Shown: piece after piece, positions 5,892 to 7,500 of the stretch
How positions within the stretch are numbered: position 1 is the first letter of the stretch
How the letters are laid out: each line of letters starts with the position of its first letter
Origin: an uncultured Bacteroidota bacterium
GTDB taxonomy: Bacteria > Bacteroidota > Bacteroidia > Chitinophagales > Chitinophagaceae
Assembly (NCBI GenBank): GCA_903847655.1
Contig: CAINEG010000113.1
Location: forward strand, 1-7,500
Direction of reading: 5' to 3'
DNA: 7,500 nt
Notes under the pieces: generated by a model
What the model was told of the DNA's origin: nothing
What the model saw: the letters and a program-made list of their open reading frames with translations, nothing else
The model's database searches: none
Position numbers and translations under genes: made by a program

Positions 5892-5926
5892 GCTGCAATT
5901 TACAACCAATACCTTTTATGTAGAAA

Positions 5927-7129
5927 TCATTTTTTGGCCTTCCTCCTTGCCAATTCTTTCCTAATTAAAAGCAATTCTCTATTGGTTTGGCCATTAACAC
6001 TTGAATTTTCTTCGGCCCTACGCATTAAATAAGGAATAACGTCTTGAATGGGCCCATAAGGAAGGTACTTGCTTACATTGTACCCTTCCAAAGCCATATT
6101 AAAAGTGATAGGATCGCTCATGCCATACAATTGAGAAAAATGAACATGCGCATCCTTATTACTCAAATTATTCTTTGCCATCAAATCAACGATGAGCCTA
6201 TTGCTTTGCTCATTGTGTGAAGCCAAAATCAAAGCCATTGTATCTCTATTTTCTATACAATAAGCAGCGGCCTCATTAAAATCTTGATCAGTCAATTCCT
6301 TGGTTTTATGAATGGGAGATGCATAGCCATTTTTTTGGGCGCGCAATCTTTCTTTTTCCATGTAAGCGCCTCTCACCAATTTAGCCCCTAATAAAAAATT
6401 ACCCTCTTTTGCAATCTTGTGTGAAATTTTTAAAAAATGAAAACGATCATGACGATACAATTGATAAGTATTGTACACCACTACTTTTTCTTTATTGTAT
6501 TCGGCCATCAGCTCAATGGCCAGGCGGTCAATAGGATCTTGAATCCAAGTTTCTTCTGCATCCAATAAAATACCAATCCCTTTTTCACTTGCCACATCAC
6601 AAATCGCAAACATTCTATCTTTTACTCTATCCCAGGCAGCATCATCGGCTTCGCTATCATGTATGCCACTTCTTAATCTTGGGGCTTCATTTAATTTTTC
6701 TAATAAAAGCATACTGGCCAAGCCAGTTAATTTTACACTCACAAAAGGCACATTGTTTTGTGTCGCAGCAAATTCCACAGCTTCTATAATTTTTTCAGTC
6801 ACCTTATCAAAGTTTTCTTCTCCTTCTTTTGCTTCTACGCCATAATCTAAAATAACTTGCACCCCATACGCCCCCAATTTCTTTGTCACCCTTGCGGATT
6901 CTTCCAAAGTTTCTCCACCAACAAATTGATTGAAAATTGTTTGACGTATTAATCCATTAATGGGCAATCCCGACTTCATTAAAAAGGGCGTACACTTAGT
7001 TGCAATGGAAACGATAAAAGAGTTTTGAATTACAGAAAATAAAAAATTGGCTCTTTTTAATTCGGCATTTGATTTGTAGGCAAATGCGGTTTTTGTATTG
7101 TCAAGGGATAAGCTCATGCTAACATTCAT
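5927..7129 (-). CDS. Proline dehydrogenase (stand-alone PRODH, FAD-dependent)
   Basis: The enzyme oxidises L-proline to 1-pyrroline-5-carboxylate, the first step of proline catabolism, and passes electrons through FAD to the quinone pool. The product (400 residues from the ATG at 7129) is a single-domain PRODH without the P5C dehydrogenase half of PutA. Signature segments in order are 'SVKLTGLAS' (131-139), 'LLDAEETWIQDP' (188-199), 'NTYQLYRHDRF' (220-230), 'GAKLVRGAYMEKERLRA' (248-264), 'ASHNEQSN' (303-310), 'KYLPYGPIQDVIPYLMRRAEEN' region (354-375), including the tandem Arg that binds the proline carboxylate. An in-frame ATG at 7117 is an alternative start giving 396 residues. A 76-residue upstream extension to 7357 is rejected because it runs through the promoter region and over the divergent gene. 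No P5C dehydrogenase lies in this window. Confidence 0.93.
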   Translation of the reverse strand: MNVSMSLSLDNTKTAFAYKSNAELKRANFLFSVIQNSFIVSIATKCTPFLMKSGLPINGLIRQTIFNQFVGGETLEESARVTKKLGAYGVQVILDYGVEAKEGEENFDKVTEKIIEAVEFAATQNNVPFVSVKLTGLASMLLLEKLNEAPRLRSGIHDSEADDAAWDRVKDRMFAICDVASEKGIGILLDAEETWIQDPIDRLAIELMAEYNKEKVVVYNTYQLYRHDRFHFLKISHKIAKEGNFLLGAKLVRGAYMEKERLRAQKNGYASPIHKTKELTDQDFNEAAAYCIENRDTMALILASHNEQSNRLIVDLMAKNNLSNKDAHVHFSQLYGMSDPITFNMALEGYNVSKYLPYGPIQDVIPYLMRRAEENSSVNGQTNRELLLIRKELARRKAKK

Positions 7130-7138
7130 TCGTAAAAG

Positions 7139-7169
7139 CAAATATCGGTAGTAAAACTTAAAAACCAAA
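7139..7169 (-). promoter_or_regulatory. Predicted promoter of the proline dehydrogenase operon (TTTG-N19-GATATTTG)
   Basis: On the minus strand a TTTG (7166-7169) is followed, after exactly 19 bases, by GATATTTG (7139-7146). This fits the Bacteroidota -33/-7 arrangement TTG-N19-TAnnTTTG with one mismatch at the first base of the -7 element. Nine bases separate the element from the ATG at 7129 and 21 from the ATG at 7117. The predicted mRNA start is only a few bases before 7129, so it gives a very short leader for that start and a more normal one for 7117. Confidence 0.5.
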
Positions 7170-7198
7170 GGATTAGAGGAATTAAATGATAGAATAAG

Positions 7199-7206
7199 TA
7201 CCTTTA
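7199..7206 (+). promoter_or_regulatory. Possible -7 element TACCTTTA for the right-edge gene
   Basis: TACCTTTA matches TAnnTTTG at all but the last base and lies 26 bases before the ATG at 7233. No TTG is visible at the expected -33 distance, so support is weak. If real, it and the leftward promoter at 7139-7169 drive divergent transcription from the roughly 100-base region between the two start codons. Confidence 0.3.
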
Positions 7207-7232
7207 ATATTGATGCCTTAGCGCCTTGTTTT

Positions 7233-7500
7233 ATGAAAATAAGATCCACCGATATATACTTGTACAAACTGCCCATGAAGCCCTTCACCATTGCTACAGG
7301 CACCATGTATTTTGCGCAAAATATTTTAATTAAAGTGCATACCGATGAAGGCATCACCGGTATTGGAGAATGTTCTGCCTTTCCAATGATTGTGGGCGAA
7401 ACACAACTAAGCTGTTACAATCATGCCAAGGACTTTGCCAGTTTTTGGAAAGGAAAAGACCCTTTGGCTATGGAAGATAGATTGGCAGATTTAGACTTGG
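7233..7500 (+). CDS. Enolase-superfamily protein, dipeptide epimerase/muconate cycloisomerase-like (5' part)
   Basis: The reading frame is open from the ATG at 7233 to the window edge (89 complete codons), so only the N-terminal capping domain is visible. It begins MKIRSTDIYLYKLPMKPFTIATGT and continues with 'NILIKVHTDEGITGIGECSAFP' and 'IVGETQ', then 'GKDPLAMED'. This pattern, a strand plus 'P.KPF.I..GT', 'V.V...TDEGI.G.GE' and 'GET', is that of MR_MLE N-terminal domains, and it most resembles L-Ala-D/L-Glu (dipeptide) epimerases, which act in the cytoplasm on murein-derived dipeptides. Muconate cycloisomerase or o-succinylbenzoate synthase relatives are possible. The catalytic Lys and metal ligands are in the unseen barrel, so substrate assignment is provisional. 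It diverges from proline dehydrogenase, with 103 bases between start codons. Confidence 0.82.
   Translation, partial: MKIRSTDIYLYKLPMKPFTIATGTMYFAQNILIKVHTDEGITGIGECSAFPMIVGETQLSCYNHAKDFASFWKGKDPLAMEDRLADLDL

Noticed and set aside
5896..5902. TAAATTG on the minus strand, four bases before the thyA ATG, as a third leaderless-type promoter
   Set aside because: It is one T short of TAnnTTTG and there is no TTG at the -33 spacing. The four-base spacing is suggestive, but the match is too weak to call.
5892..5909. Upstream TTG start at 5909 for thyA
   Set aside because: The ATG at 5891 gives exactly the E. coli ThyA length and residue numbering (Cys146, Asp169); the extra residues have no counterpart.
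6589..6845. Open frames on the plus strand opposite proline dehydrogenase
   Set aside because: They are antisense shadows of a conserved gene with no domain or promoter support.
7130..7357. 76-residue N-terminal extension of proline dehydrogenase back to a GTG at 7357
   Set aside because: It has no PRODH similarity, crosses the predicted promoter, and overlaps the first 125 bases of the convincing divergent enolase-superfamily gene on the other strand.
1..7500. Search for CRISPR repeats, insertion sequences, tRNA genes, riboswitches, prophage or toxin-antitoxin genes
   Set aside because: No repeated spacer-like units, transposase motifs, cloverleaf-like sequence or foreign-looking composition were seen; nearly all of the window is filled by conserved housekeeping genes.

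Overview
The window looks like ordinary chromosomal DNA from a Bacteroidota bacterium, perhaps of the Chitinophagaceae/Sphingobacteriia type. The evidence is AT-rich housekeeping genes with almost no Shine-Dalgarno sequences, promoter elements of the Bacteroidota form TAnnTTTG, and protein families typical of the phylum (a 'GRGHGVHSPF' methyltransferase, a stand-alone proline dehydrogenase, a Sun/NOL1-type rRNA methyltransferase with an 'NNYYP..WRI' tail). The taxonomic placement is inference from sequence style, not from a marker gene. I found no mobile element, CRISPR array, RNA gene, prophage or defence system.

Layout. At the left edge a leftward gene begins (only 8 codons seen, perhaps an FKBP-type prolyl isomerase) and diverges from fmt (103-1035, +), which formylates initiator tRNA. 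fmt converges, with one base between stop codons, on a leftward two-gene unit (2349 to 1037). That unit is an exported basic protein with a degenerate RlpA-like double-psi beta-barrel, followed with a one-base overlap by a rhodanese-thioredoxin fusion lipoprotein. Both proteins should act in the cell envelope.

From 7129 down to 2424 five leftward genes are tightly packed: proline dehydrogenase, thymidylate synthase (thyA), dihydrofolate reductase (folA), a class I SAM methyltransferase of unknown substrate, and an rRNA m5C methyltransferase. The gaps are 35, 11, 1 and 3 bases, so they probably form one operon, with thyA-folA as the functional core: ThyA oxidises methylene-tetrahydrofolate to dihydrofolate and FolA regenerates tetrahydrofolate. 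At the right edge an enolase-superfamily gene, resembling dipeptide epimerases, starts divergently from proline dehydrogenase and runs off the window.

The points most worth a second look are small. Two TAnnTTTG promoter elements end exactly four bases before an ATG, suggesting leaderless mRNAs. The rRNA methyltransferase appears to start at a TTG two codons past, and in frame with, the upstream stop. The RlpA-like protein lacks the residues equivalent to the known catalytic pair. Nothing here amounts to a clearly new biological system.
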